In this document: piece by piece, positions 1 through 10,300 of the stretch
Position numbering within the stretch: the stretch's first letter is position 1
How the letters are laid out: each line of letters begins with the position of its first letter
DNA from: Ophiocordyceps camponoti-saundersi (nom. inval.)
Lineage: Eukaryota > Ascomycota > Sordariomycetes > Hypocreales > Ophiocordycipitaceae
Direction: 5' to 3'
DNA: 64,000 nucleotides
Assembly: GCA_003339415.1 (NCBI GenBank)
Contig: PDHQ01000016.1
Location: forward strand, 289,534 to 353,533
Program-made: the position numbers and the translations under genes
The notes under the pieces: model-generated
Told to the model about the DNA's origin: nothing
Database searches by the model: none
The model's input: only the letters and a program-made list of their open reading frames with translations

Positions 1-504
1 ATTAACGGTGTTCTTAACAAGAATGAAAGGCTACGGGAGGAATATCAACGGCCAAAGTCCGAGACAGATAGGCTGTTCAAAGCTGAGGTCACTCATAACT
101 CGACAGACTGCGCCACATGTGCTAGCAACCTATCCAACCTGGTAGCGAGAAGAGAACGAACAGAGGACGATGATAACCCGGCTGTTCACTATGGCCTCAT
201 CGCTTCAGCGAATCAAGTCATGATGGACGCCCGGATACGTGATAGTTTTGCCAAAGACAAGGGCGTTTTATGCTTTGAGATGGAGGCTGCAGGGCTCATA
301 AACCAGTTTCCCTGCATAGCCATCCGCGGCATAAGCGACTATTCTGACTCTCACAGGAACTCAGAGTGGAAAGGATATGCTGCCATGGCGGCGACTGCAT
401 ATGCGAAAGATCTTCTATCTCATGTCTCGCCTAACTCTGTGGAAGTCGAGAAGAGAGGGTTTGATATCCTCGCAGGTCAGTTTGAAACCATCTGGAGGTT
501 TTAA
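1..504 (+). CDS. Nucleoside phosphorylase (PNP/UDP) domain protein, 3' part
   Basis: The reading frame is open from base 1, so the gene starts outside the window. The visible 167 residues are the C-terminal half of a phosphorylase-superfamily domain of the kind found at the N-terminus of fungal NLR-like proteins. Recognisable blocks are VHYGLIASANQVM (about 205-243), the nucleoside-binding block CFEMEAAGL and the block IRGISDYSD. In fungal immune-type proteins this domain usually acts as a sensor or effector module rather than in salvage. Read straight through, the frame stops at 504. A plausible 71-nt intron (donor GTCAGT at 476, acceptor CAG at 544-546) would instead join codon 159, in phase, to the gasdermin-like frame that follows. 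I cannot tell which model is right. The domain call is firm; the 3' end is not. Confidence 0.7.
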   Translation: MNGVLNKNERLREEYQRPKSETDRLFKAEVTHNSTDCATCASNLSNLVARRERTEDDDNPAVHYGLIASANQVMMDARIRDSFAKDKGVLCFEMEAAGLINQFPCIAIRGISDYSDSHRNSEWKGYAAMAATAYAKDLLSHVSPNSVEVEKRGFDILAGQFETIWRF

Positions 505-575
505 GTTGATCGATCCAGGCATTAACAGGCCTCTAAGATATTGCAGAAGAAGAAAACAAGACCCCAGTCGTGGCC

Positions 576-1292
576 ATGCCCTCGCTCACACCGACGTACA
601 TACCCGCTCCCAACTGGGACATTCCCGCCAACAGCGACATCGTGGTCTTAGGACGCGTCATCAAAGACGCCAAAGATCCAGAAAGCCAACTTCCCAAAAG
701 CAAGGCCCAGCCTATCCCCCCGTCCAAGATCTACCCAGGCGTCAAGACAGACTGGCAAGCGAACATGGAGCAGTTGCGCTCCGGCCGCATCGGAATCTGG
801 GGGAAATGCCTGAGGGTCGTGAGCGGACAGCTCGATTTCAGCCAGCTTAAGTCGGCAATGGAACATCACAGGTTCGCTACCTTGGAGACCAGCTACTTCG
901 TTCCGGACGATGAGTATCTGGCGAAGACTCTTCAAGAGCCTAGCGTTCAGGCGTATTTCCGAGTGAAGAATTGGAGGAAGCCTGTTTATATGATCACTGG
1001 CATTAAGACTGCGAAGGGTGCTAGCCTTTCTACTGAGACTATGTCCGAGAGCTTGGCTGTCTCGTATGCTGGATCGACTGACTATATATTCGCTTACAGG
1101 CTGTTGAAAATGAAGCTGAAGAAGGGGGGGAGGGAGTCGTCGAATACGAAATTTGTGAAAGGGGCTTTGTTCGACAAGGATGGAAGAAAGGGGGTTGGAG
1201 GAGCAGCGTTGAGAGATGTCTATGACATTGAAAAGGACTGTGAGTTTGGATTCCTTGATAGTTGGGAGGATATTCGGATAGATTCGAGTTGA
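576..1292 (+). CDS. Gasdermin-like pore-forming cell-death protein (RCD-1/HET-Q1 type)
   Basis: First ATG is at 576, giving 238 residues, the usual size of fungal gasdermins. Landmarks follow the gasdermin N-domain: an early LGRVIKDAKDP segment, a TDW..NMEQLRSG..GIW segment, a TLET..F segment followed by a helix ending PSVQAYF, the strand VYMITGIKTAKGAS, and a late IFAYRLLKMKLKK strand. The C-terminus is acidic. Known family members lie dormant until a protease removes the short C-terminal tail, then form plasma-membrane pores. Context supports the call: a decayed subtilisin relic lies directly downstream and an intact subtilisin is 2.9 kb away, and fungal gasdermin genes are typically paired with such proteases. 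The frame is also open upstream of 576 and may be spliced to the phosphorylase-domain gene. The family was recognised from pattern and context, not from an alignment. Confidence 0.6.
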   Translation: MPSLTPTYIPAPNWDIPANSDIVVLGRVIKDAKDPESQLPKSKAQPIPPSKIYPGVKTDWQANMEQLRSGRIGIWGKCLRVVSGQLDFSQLKSAMEHHRFATLETSYFVPDDEYLAKTLQEPSVQAYFRVKNWRKPVYMITGIKTAKGASLSTETMSESLAVSYAGSTDYIFAYRLLKMKLKKGGRESSNTKFVKGALFDKDGRKGVGGAALRDVYDIEKDCEFGFLDSWEDIRIDSS

Positions 1293-1391
1293 GGGTTGGG
1301 ATGCGAGTTTCTCTTTGTCCTTTGGAGTAGTTCGTGTCTTTCAACAATGAGTGTCTTACATGGATATCACCAGATGCAACCTCCACCTTCA

Positions 1392-1690
1392 TTGACTCTC
1401 AACATGATCTTATATAATATCCAGATCTCAAGCAGAGGGTCTGGCGGATATAGAAACACTCGACATATCTTCAAAGTCTCACAGATATCCTTCTCCCCCA
1501 AGATGGCTTATGATTCTTCCTGCTCGTCGAGACCTATGCTGAGAACAGCAACCGTGACACGACTCTTACTTTAGTCTTGATCTCTGCATAATTCTTTGCA
1601 CTCACTTAGTATATTATGCACGTTATTCCGGCATTCTTTCCGTCCTCCAGTCGTCTCCTATCAGTAAAGTAGCCTTCCAACTGTCCATCA
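1392..1690 (-). pseudogene. Decayed subtilisin gene copy with large internal deletion
   Basis: This stretch matches two separate parts of the intact subtilisin gene at 4178-7108. Bases about 1392-1490 resemble 4090-4205 (the C-terminal codons plus 3' flank, for example GCGGATATAGAAA). Bases about 1495-1690 resemble 5090-5290 (the start of the catalytic exon with the intron before it, for example AGATGGCTT and GTCGAGACCT). The roughly 0.9 kb between them, holding the His and Ser active-site regions, is missing. Frames carry several stops. It is a dead duplicate on the minus strand, facing the gasdermin-like gene tail to tail. Confidence 0.75.
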
Positions 1691-1989
1691 AGAATGGTTT
1701 CTAATCCAGCTCTTCCTTTGGTCTTCACAAAACGTGCATATACATATATGCTGACTCATGAGGTGCATGGTCGATCCATTGGTCCCTCTCAGCTCCCAGC
1801 TGATTATGGTTGCCATCAAGCGCCTGCCTACCAAATGCCCTGCAGCCTTGCAGGAGCCCCTCAATCATCACCCTGGTCACCAACAACCGGCATCTTGACC
1901 AGGATGCGCCTCAGAGCTTGGCATTCACGCGTTTCTACTCGGACGACTCTGACATCCACCTACAAGCGTTACCAATTTCCCCGCCCTCG

Positions 1990-2451
1990 ATGTCTGCAAG
2001 AGTGACCTACCGCTTTCTTACCGCGTCTCAAGTCAAGAGGCTGTATTCACGACACATTGCCAAGCAGTCACCGACCCAACCCTCCATGCTCGACTCGGCC
2101 GTCAACTCACCAATGAACCATAAGCACTATGGTCAAACCGACTTGTTCCAGCTGGCCGGGGTGCTTGCCGAAAAGGTGATTCTCGATCACCCGTACCAGG
2201 ATGGCAACAAACGGACTGCTCTCTACGCCGCAGACATGTTCCTCAAGATCAACGGCTACCAACTGCAGAAGAAACCCATGTCAACGGGTGATGCCGATCT
2301 CAACAACGACCTCGCCAATGCTCATGTCATGGTCGCTACAAGCCAGTGGACGTCGGAGGATTTGGGGAATTACTATGCGAGTATTGCCAGGCCGGTGGAA
2401 GATGTGAGCGAGGAAGTTGAAGAATACGTCCGAAATGCCGTCTCGTATTAG
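1990..2451 (+). CDS. Doc-like Fic-fold protein
   Basis: The frame from ATG 1990 gives 153 residues, close to bacterial Doc (about 126) and much shorter than typical Fic AMP-transferases. The signature HPYQDGNKRTAL lies at residues 67-78 and keeps the H, D, G, N, K and R of the Fic/Doc active loop, with Y in place of the usual F. A preceding helix (FQLAGVLAEKVI) and a following one (AADMFLKINGYQL) fit the fold. Doc enzymes phosphorylate EF-Tu; the fungal relatives have no assigned substrate that I know of. The frame stays open for 60 codons upstream of 1990, including FTRFYS, which resembles a mitochondrial cleavage site, but no ATG exists there, so an upstream exon is possible. No antitoxin-like partner is visible. 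Confidence 0.7.
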   Translation: MSARVTYRFLTASQVKRLYSRHIAKQSPTQPSMLDSAVNSPMNHKHYGQTDLFQLAGVLAEKVILDHPYQDGNKRTALYAADMFLKINGYQLQKKPMSTGDADLNNDLANAHVMVATSQWTSEDLGNYYASIARPVEDVSEEVEEYVRNAVSY

Positions 2452-2917
2452 CTGCAGCCACGATTTTAGTCCTAGGAGCGCGTGACCTAAGCAGCGATGA
2501 TCTACCTCATCATCTGCATCACCGAACATATGATGAATACGGGCCACAGAGCGTAGAAGAATCGCGCTGCTGAGCATACCGGCCAATTGCGAGGAGTGCC
2601 CCGAGAGCATGGAAAGAAGACTGCTAAATGAGGAAATCCACGCAAGGGACGCGGTGTTCCGGACCTTAGGTTTAGCCTCTCGCACGACGTTGCATGACCG
2701 AGTCACAAATGCCATCTCTTCATCGATCCCGCAAAAGCTCGGCTACTCCCTTCAGCCGTTCGTGACTTTCCCTGGCAGACTCTTCGAATCCATCTGTGGA
2801 AAAGACTTAGCGATAAATCTCCATAATAGGCAAATATGTTAAGACTCACAGTCAGGCGTCCCATCCAATGTTATAGAGTGTGAAGCTCCCCACAGCCACA
2901 GAGTTGCAGGACTAGTA
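2452..2917. other. Intergenic stretch, no supported gene
   Basis: Short frames occur on both strands (for example 2609-2842 plus and 2281-2715 minus). None shows a recognisable motif, signal peptide or splice-supported continuation. The minus frame overlaps the coding part of the Doc-like gene. Confidence 0.4.
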
Positions 2918-3349
2918 TCACCCGCATTCTGCCTCGGGAGATCTCGTTGGATGACTATGCGTGGGTATGGCATGGTAGCTGTGCAAGCCATTAACTTGCA
3001 TAACCTGAGAGAGGAGCGGAACTATGAGCATACCGTGTGCAAAGTGCCGAGAGGCGTGGAAGAATGTGAGCGGCACCTTCTCGGGATCTGGAAAGAAAGG
3101 AGCGACGCCAGGTTGACTGGCGATCGCGGACTTCATGGTGAACCCGATATCCTTGTCGAAGATGATGTAAGTTTGGTGAGGATCCCCTATAAATATGTCC
3201 ATCTTTTGTGTTGTAAGAGATCCGGTCTCGCCGATGGTGACAAATTCCGCCTTGGCATCATGGAATGCTCTGCGCAGTTGAGGGACCATCTTCGCTCTGA
3301 CAGGAAGTATTGAAGCCAGAGCTCTCTGCGGCGCGAGTCGAAGAGGCAT
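2918..3349 (-). CDS. Hypothetical protein, unrecognised
   Basis: A single minus-strand frame of 143 residues starting at an ATG. I do not recognise it. It has a basic N-terminus, a central FIGDPHQTYIIFDKDIGF segment and a proline/phenylalanine-rich stretch (PFFPDPEKVPLTFFH), a composition more protein-like than most chance frames nearby. There is no signal peptide and no membrane segment. It lies inside the accessory island between the Doc-like gene and the NLR relic, where gene fragments are common, so it may be a remnant of a longer gene. Confidence 0.25.
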   Translation of the reverse strand: MPLRLAPQRALASILPVRAKMVPQLRRAFHDAKAEFVTIGETGSLTTQKMDIFIGDPHQTYIIFDKDIGFTMKSAIASQPGVAPFFPDPEKVPLTFFHASRHFAHGMLIVPLLSQVMQVNGLHSYHAIPTHSHPTRSPEAECG

Positions 3350-3969
3350 GGCTGTCGATGGACGGATGAGGCATCCGCTTAGGAACGGTAGTGAGCTCAG
3401 ATGGGGTATGTACGCTCTCTTGCGCGGTCATACGAGGTCGTCGTCAGTTGCTGTTAACCAGTATTTAACCGATGCAATCCCCTGAAGACGGGAAAGGCTG
3501 GAAGTGCGTTAACCTTAATCCGACAGCTCCACTTCGTCTGCAGACAGTGGGGCATGCACCACCCGGTCTCAGTAGGGTCCTTACGTGACTCGATAACGAT
3601 CCAACATCACGCTATGCACCAACTCGAGGCCAAGCATGGTTTGACTGGCGCTCTACAGTTCAGTGAAGTTGTCTCTGGCAAGGCGGACAAGCCGTTTCGC
3701 CGTTTCTTTGGCAAGTTCCCCGAAAGATCTTGTGCCTGAGCTTCGGAGTCGATTCCCCAAATAGACCGGAGATGTGTTGGCTTCGGATGAAGAAACTCCT
3801 ATTCACAGCCAAAGTTTGGAGCACTGAGAATCCCTTCCATCGCCGTCATACGGCGTGAGATTTTGGCATAATTTAGCTGGGGACGTGACCAATGGTATGA
3901 TTCGGTTGGTCTGACGCGCAGCATAGTTACAACTTTACAAGTACGTCCGCGAGGGTGACGAGAGAGTCT
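3350..3969. other. Intergenic stretch, no supported gene
   Basis: No frame over 62 codons and no recognised motif. The neighbouring DNA carries gene relics, so more deeply decayed remnants may be present that I cannot recognise. Confidence 0.4.
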
Positions 3970-4085
3970 GGTCTGTATTGCTTCCTCGTTTGTCCAGCAG
4001 AGGAAGCTTGTGAAAGGCAGTAGTCGTGAGTGACTCTAAGAGATCAGCTTATACCTGCTCTACTGCTTCTTCAACTCTTCTTATT
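3970..4085 (+). pseudogene. Relic of the NLR gene (end of exon 2 and start of intron 2)
   Basis: About 115 bases match the NLR gene at roughly 8274-8393: GTATTGC, then CCAGCAGAGGAAGC, then AGT.GTCGTGAGT (the exon 2 donor site) and AGCTTATACCTGCT (inside the intron). The piece keeps the exon/intron border, so it arose by DNA duplication, not from mRNA. It lies next to the 3' end of the intact subtilisin gene. The rest of the copy is gone. Confidence 0.6.
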
Positions 4086-4177
4086 ATACGACACTACCTG
4101 TATCGACTCTTAACATCATTCTATACAACGCTGTCGAAAGAGGTCTAAGTACAGGTCTTCAGCGGATATAGAAATAC

Positions 4178-7108
4178 TCAACATGTCTTTAAAGTCTCAC
4201 AGATATCCTCCAAAATCTTACTCTTATTACCCTCCAGTTTCGACGGGCTGAGAAAGTCCCAGGGTAGGATGCTGTTCAAACCACAATTATGCCTCCTACT
4301 CGCACGATGCCTCAAAACGGGCAGCATGCCACTCATTCGCTCCATCTCTCTCGGCAAGTGTTCGTACAAGACACGATCTTCAACAGGGCAGAATGTAGCG
4401 ACCATGCGAACGCAGCTCAAGACGTTGGCCGCCAGTGCCGCGGCCACGGGCGTAGCGTACGAAGTTCCGGAAACGTATTTGGTCGTGTAGCCCGAAAGAT
4501 GGTCTGCGATTTGGATGGGGAAACCCTCGCCAAAGGCGTACAGTATCGCCTCTGCTTGGTTCTCTTCCGGGTTGAATGACGATGCGTCTCCGTTGCCGTC
4601 CGTCGAGCTGATGCCGATTACGGAGGGATGTCGAGCTGGCCATGCCATGCCTTTGTTTGCCCCGTCGTTTCGAGTGGCTGCGAAGAAGAGTGGTGGCTTT
4701 TCGGCTTTGGAACATCTTTCTATGGCGTCTTGGATTAACGGGATGGGCTCGTCGAAGCCGAAGCTCATGACGATCATATCGACCCTCCATTTGTGTGTGG
4801 CTTGGTCGATTGCCTGCATCTTATAAGTCGCGCTGGTTATCCTGTCTTGGACAAGGAAATCAAAACTTGCCTTGACAATGCGTTTGTAAAGCTCAGTGCA
4901 GGTATTGGGGTCAGCCAGATCTCGCCTACTCTCAAACACTCTGGCTACATGCAAGTGAGCGTGGGGAGCAACTTCAAGAATGATCCGGCCAACATAAGTG
5001 CCGTGACCATCGTCGTCGATCCTCCAATTGGGAAGAGAAGCCCCTTCGTCAGCAAGAAAACTCTGTGAATCCTCGACGTTAATATTCCCCTCCTCTTCCC
5101 AGATGGCTTGTAATTCTTCCTTTAAGTCGAGACCTGTGTCGAGAACAGCAACCTTGACACGAGTCTTCCGTTGGTCTTCATCTGTGCATAGATCTTTGCA
5201 CTTGTCGATCAAGTCATGAACTTCGTTGAGGTATTCTTTCCATTCTCTAGCCGCCTCCTGTCTTTACAAGTAGTCTCCTGTCAGTCTATCAGGCATTTTA
5301 AGGGATAGGTATGATAGTACTTGTCATCTCGGTGTTCCTCGGTATGATCGAACCAGCCTACTCCGCTGGCTTTAACTCTGGCTATTTCCATTGGCAGAGT
5401 GTCCAATGAGATGTTATAGGCCTGGGAAAGAGCATCTTCAAGAGGGTATAGGATGTTTAGAAAGATGTATTCTCTGACGAGATAATTGCTCACTGAAGGC
5501 ATGTCAAGTTTGTTTTTTCGGAGTTCTCTGGGGTCGATGCAGGCCGATATCGCCCGGTTGAGTCCGTCGTGAACCACTCTCGAGCGGCTGGTCCGTTTCC
5601 ACTTTTCGAAACACTCGAGAGTGACGACACAGGGGTCTCGCTGGCCCTCAAAGTCAATGACGCTACCGCGGGCGATCTCCAGAAGAAGGATTCCCAGCGA
5701 GAGAATGTCGGGGAAGCGATGGGGCTGGTTCAGTTGCATCTGCTGCGGTAACATGGTAGGAGAAGCACAGTTCGTTGTAAGGTAAGGCTTCGTGATATCA
5801 ACCGGTGACGACGAGTGCAGTTCCAAGAAACAGATACTGTCGTTGCTGATACTTGCCTGCAGCCATGGACCGTTGAAGAAGTGCAGGACAGACGTGGCCA
5901 GAATAAACGACAGGATCAAGCGTTCCTTTCCTTCTGTGAGCAACCAGAGCTTATGATTAGTGCCGTTCGGTTCAAGCAGCTTCTTCAGGGACTTGAAGTT
6001 GCCGTCTTGCGCTTGAGGGGAACGGGACTTGTCTATCTCGGTGTCGGCTCTCATGTGCCAGAGCTTTTGATGGAAGACGGCAATCCTCGGACGAATTCCG
6101 GACGGGACTCGTTGAACAATGCTGCAAAGGCCTTTCTTAACTTCTTTGCACTCGATCAACTCTTGACTGGAAACCAAGGCATCAGCTGGACTCGGTTACG
6201 CTCAAATCGCAACCAACTCACAGTTCTACCCCCCTTACATTAACATCGACGTCTGCGTCCTGCCACTCGAGATAGTACGAGCTGGGAAAGAAGATTCGAT
6301 AAGAGGCCACGTTCTCCGAAGGGTTGTTTCCATAGCTGGGAGCTGTCTCAAATCGCTGGTGCTGCGTCAGGTTCAGCATCGTCTTGCGGTTCTTATGCAG
6401 AGCTGGGTTATCAGTGCATAGACACCAATTCTGATGTATCACATCGAACAGCTGTTTGCTCAGTTTCGACAAATGCTTCAAGGGATAGCTGCAGAATCTC
6501 AGGTGACACGCAGAGTCGATGACGAGAGAGGACGGCTGTAGGCTGAGAAAAAACGCAAAGGCTTCGTCAAGGGTCTTCTCCAGTCTCTTTCGCTTTCGTG
6601 GCGAAGACCTGTACAGGCGGATGATGACGGCTAATTGGGTCACAGTAGGGAGGTCGACGTCGTCCTCTTCTGGCAAGCTCCTTCGAAGGGCGCGAAGCTT
6701 TGGATACTCGGTCCGATGGCCAGTTCGTTCGAGCCGGAGATGCCTGCATGCCTGTCTGACTCTGTCGCTATCCCAGGATAAGAAAAGGCCTTCAAGCTCG
6801 CGCAGCACATTCGAGAGGTTGATCTTGAGCGTGTGTATGTCACTGGAAACTTCGATGGGATCCGCCGATTTGAGGGTTATGAGCAGAACGAAGCCTTTAC
6901 ATTGGATATAGTCATAGAACCTCTGAAGCTGTTTTCTCTCCGACTCGGTGCAGTCTTGAGAGGCATCTACGACCTCCCAGTTATGATTGGCTAAAGCTAT
7001 AAAGGCGGGAAGAGTTGCAACCAGGAGGGAGATGAGATCCTCGGCCTCCTCGTTATCGTTGTCGGCAGGCGAGCTGGGTCCGAATAGGAGGTGTGTGAAG
7101 GAGTTCAT
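4178..7108 (-). CDS. Multidomain subtilisin-like serine protease (S8), HET-Q2-like
   Basis: Model: complement join of 6222-7108, 6166-5362 and 5257-4178, about 923 residues. Intron 1 has donor GTGAGT and branch CTGAT; the exact exon 2/3 border is less sure. Residues 1 to about 370 are mostly helical with no recognised domain. About 375-560 resemble the fungal DUF7580-type regulatory domain (LATSVLHFF, then DILSLGILLLEIARG). The C-terminal third is a subtilisin domain with Asp in VAVLDTG (about 604), His in DDDGHGTYV (about 649), oxyanion Asn in AATRNDG and Ser in SGTSYATPV (about 830). There is no signal peptide, so it acts inside the cell. Proteases of this layout are the partners that cleave fungal gasdermins and trigger cell death. 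It is divergent from the NLR gene, with 258 bp between start codons. The fold and triad are clear; the gasdermin as substrate is inferred. Confidence 0.85.
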
Positions 7109-7366
7109 GATGAGGATCTGAAAATTCGGCTGTCAATGGAAGCTTCTAGCAGGATGCAGGTAGTAGGAAGGGAAATCCGGGAGAAGGAAGGGGCGACCAG
7201 ATGGAGGAGGTTGCGGCTGACACCCCCTAACGTCAGCGCGGCTGGGATGCGTGCGGGGATTTGAGTCGACTGCCTACTAGTACCTACCTGGTTCGCGCTT
7301 CAGCTGAGCCTCGATCGACATTTCTCGTCTCTACCCATTCAATGTTGATGCCTCTGACGAGATTCG
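7109..7366. promoter_or_regulatory. Shared divergent promoter of the protease and NLR genes
   Basis: Only 258 bp separate the start codon of the subtilisin gene (minus) from that of the NLR gene (plus), so both must be driven from this stretch. A transcript-level link between sensor and protease is likely. I see no clear TATA box or named operator. Confidence 0.5.
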
Positions 7367-10300
7367 ATGACCGACGACGATGAGAAGCCGATTGTCGAGT
7401 ATGCTTCGAACCTCCAAGAGACGACGCTTCGATGCCGAGACCTTCTCGACACGCTATCCGCCCATCCGGGGCCCGACGGCGTTCAGGCTAGAGAGCAGAT
7501 GGCAAGCTTCAACGTCTGGATCGAAGACATGGGCGTCTTCCGTCAAGGCCGCCGATCAATGGCTTATAGGTCAAAGGGAGACCCTGATATCTATAATCTG
7601 GCTCGAAGACTCTTGATTGCACTCGAGCTCGATCTTGGTAAGTAGAGAGCGAACCGCTTGAGAGTTGCAGTCGTCTAACATATGGTTCGTTCATGGCTCA
7701 AGTTGGAAAAGCATCCGGAGCAAAGACGGAAGATCATGACAGTTCATCAGACAACGAGTCTCATGACTCTTCAGATCGGTCATCATCTCCCTCGCACAGT
7801 CTGATTATCCAACCATCTGAGGACGCGTGTAGCGAAGTACAGCCATGGCGTCCGTCAAAAGCCTGGACATCGATCCAGAATACCATCCTCAGCCTCCGTC
7901 AACTCGGGCTCAGTCTCCATCGAGCCGGGAATCTATATCGCCAGAGACAGCTACAACAGTTCAAGCTGAAGTCTGATGTCCAGGAAATCCATCAGTTGTT
8001 TGAGAGATGCGCCAGGCAAAAGGTCGATCATGCCTTTCCCAGAGCGAGCGCTGCCCTTCGTGAACGCATGGCTCAGTCAGTTGCAACCCGTCGAGTTCGC
8101 TTCCTGTACCTCGAAAAGCAGCAAACCAAGCTGTCCACACTCAGTAAGCACATGACAGTGTTACGGCAGAGGAATCCCGCAGAAGCGGACAACGCCGAAG
8201 CATCGCCTCACGATAGCGAACCAGAGCTTCCCTGGGCTCCTAAGCTAGACGCTGCGGAAACTTCATTTCTTTGTCCGTATTGCTCCCTTGTCTGCCCAGC
8301 AGAGGAAGCCAGTGGACAGCAGTGGTCGTGAGTATGGCATTTTTGGACATTAACTTATACCTGCTTCGCTGATTATTCGTCTCTTCTCCTTATAACATCT
8401 CCAGGAGCCATCTGACGTGCGATCTCGAGCCCTTTTTCTGCGTCGTCGACTCCTGCTCGTCCCCATTTACCTGCGCAGATACTTACACTGGCTGGCTCGC
8501 CCACATGCGTGAGACACACACACAACAACAATGGTCTTGTTGGTACTGTCAGAGCACTTTCTCATCCTCGAAAGACCTGGAAGCACATTTGAGACACCGC
8601 CATAGACGCAAAGTTGCCGACTCGGTTCGATCCACTGTCGTGAAGCATAGCATCTTCCGCCAACAGCCATCCGTCCAGGACTGTCCCTTTTGTGGTGAAA
8701 TCCCTGGTCAGCTTGCAGACGGTTTCGACCAGGAAGGAGAGGATTGGAACCAACATGTGAAGCATCATCTCGTCTCAGTGGCCTTGATTCTGCTTCCAAA
8801 GGCCACCAGTCTAGAGCCAGGACTTCTGATAGACGACGTGAACTCTGAAGCTCAAAGAGGCTCCAGTTGTGAACGAGACCTCGATGAAGGAGATGGGATG
8901 AGTGCGTGTGAATTCCGGCGAAAAGCCTGCGACTGCAAAGACTATGCAAAGGATTCCGTTTGGGACTGGACCAACTTCGAAACGACAATCACGCCTGTGT
9001 TCGGACCTCTAATAGCCCATGATGATCCAGCTTTTTTGCAGATTTCGGAACCTCAGGATGAATGGCAGTTCCGGCAACCTCTTTACCTACCATCCGACTT
9101 TGATCTGACAGCACTAGTCAAGTTCTCATACTCTGCGGATGAGACGAGGCTTAGGGAGTATTTGGAAATGAAGTCGATGACGGCCGGTCGCGAGGTTCCT
9201 CCAGGTAAGCATGGAATCGCAAGTATACAAAGCCTGTCAGCTAATTATTGTTCCAGCTACTTTGCGAGAATGCCTAGAGTCACTAAGCTTTGACGAAAGA
9301 AGGAACGATATCTTCGACATCAGTTGCATCGCCAAGGGAACATGTCGGTGGTTACTAAAGCACGAGTCGTATATCAAATGGGCCTCCGGCTATCGAGGTC
9401 TATTCCAGATGAAAGGGAAGCCTGGCATAGGTAAATCGACACTTGTACGATACGCCATGGAACATGTCAAGACAGCATCTACTGCCGAGCATCTCGTTCT
9501 CTCCTTTTTCTTCGATATCCAGGGATCTCAACTGCAGAGGACGGCTTCGGGTTTGTTTCGATCGTTACTCCGCCAGCTTGGCGAGTTGCCAGACGCATTG
9601 TCAAACGTCGTCGAGTTCTTGGGCGAAAGACGTGCATTTCATGGCGAGAACTGGAACTGGGAAGTTCAGCAGCTACTCTTCTTGTTCAGGTCCTCGCTTG
9701 CCACGGTACTCAGAAGTCGACCAGTCTGGCTGTTCATTGACGGGTTGGACGCATGTGGTCAGGAGAACGCCAGGGCTTTGGCCGAGTGGTTCAACGGCTT
9801 GCTTGGAAAACTGCCGCCTACCGAGTTGAAGGAGCTACGAATTCTTATTAGTTATTCCCACAGAGCCTCCATTCATTCGAGTTACGGTCTTCAGATATCG
9901 ATAGAAAAAGAGAACAACGGGGATGTGCTGACGCTTGTTCAAGGCTGGCTCTCTCGGTTCTTTGCTAGGTCGCCACCCCGGATCGCGAGACTGGTGACGG
10001 ATCGTTCGAGCGGAGACCTGCTATGGGCTCGACTTTTGGTGAAGAGAATCACGGATTCCACACTGAGTCCTGAGGGATGGCGGGAGCTCGATGATCGTAT
10101 CCATCTGGTGCCGACAGGCGTCGCCAACCTACTTGGCTATTTTACGAAACACATTGACTCTAAATCGGGCAGCTTCTTCCGATGGGCGTGTTTCGCCTCC
10201 AAGCCATTGTCTCTTGACGAGTTACGATGGGGAATGCTACTGGAACCTCGCCAACTGTCTCAAGAACTATCCTATAGCCTGTCCCATGATCTGGTCAGTA

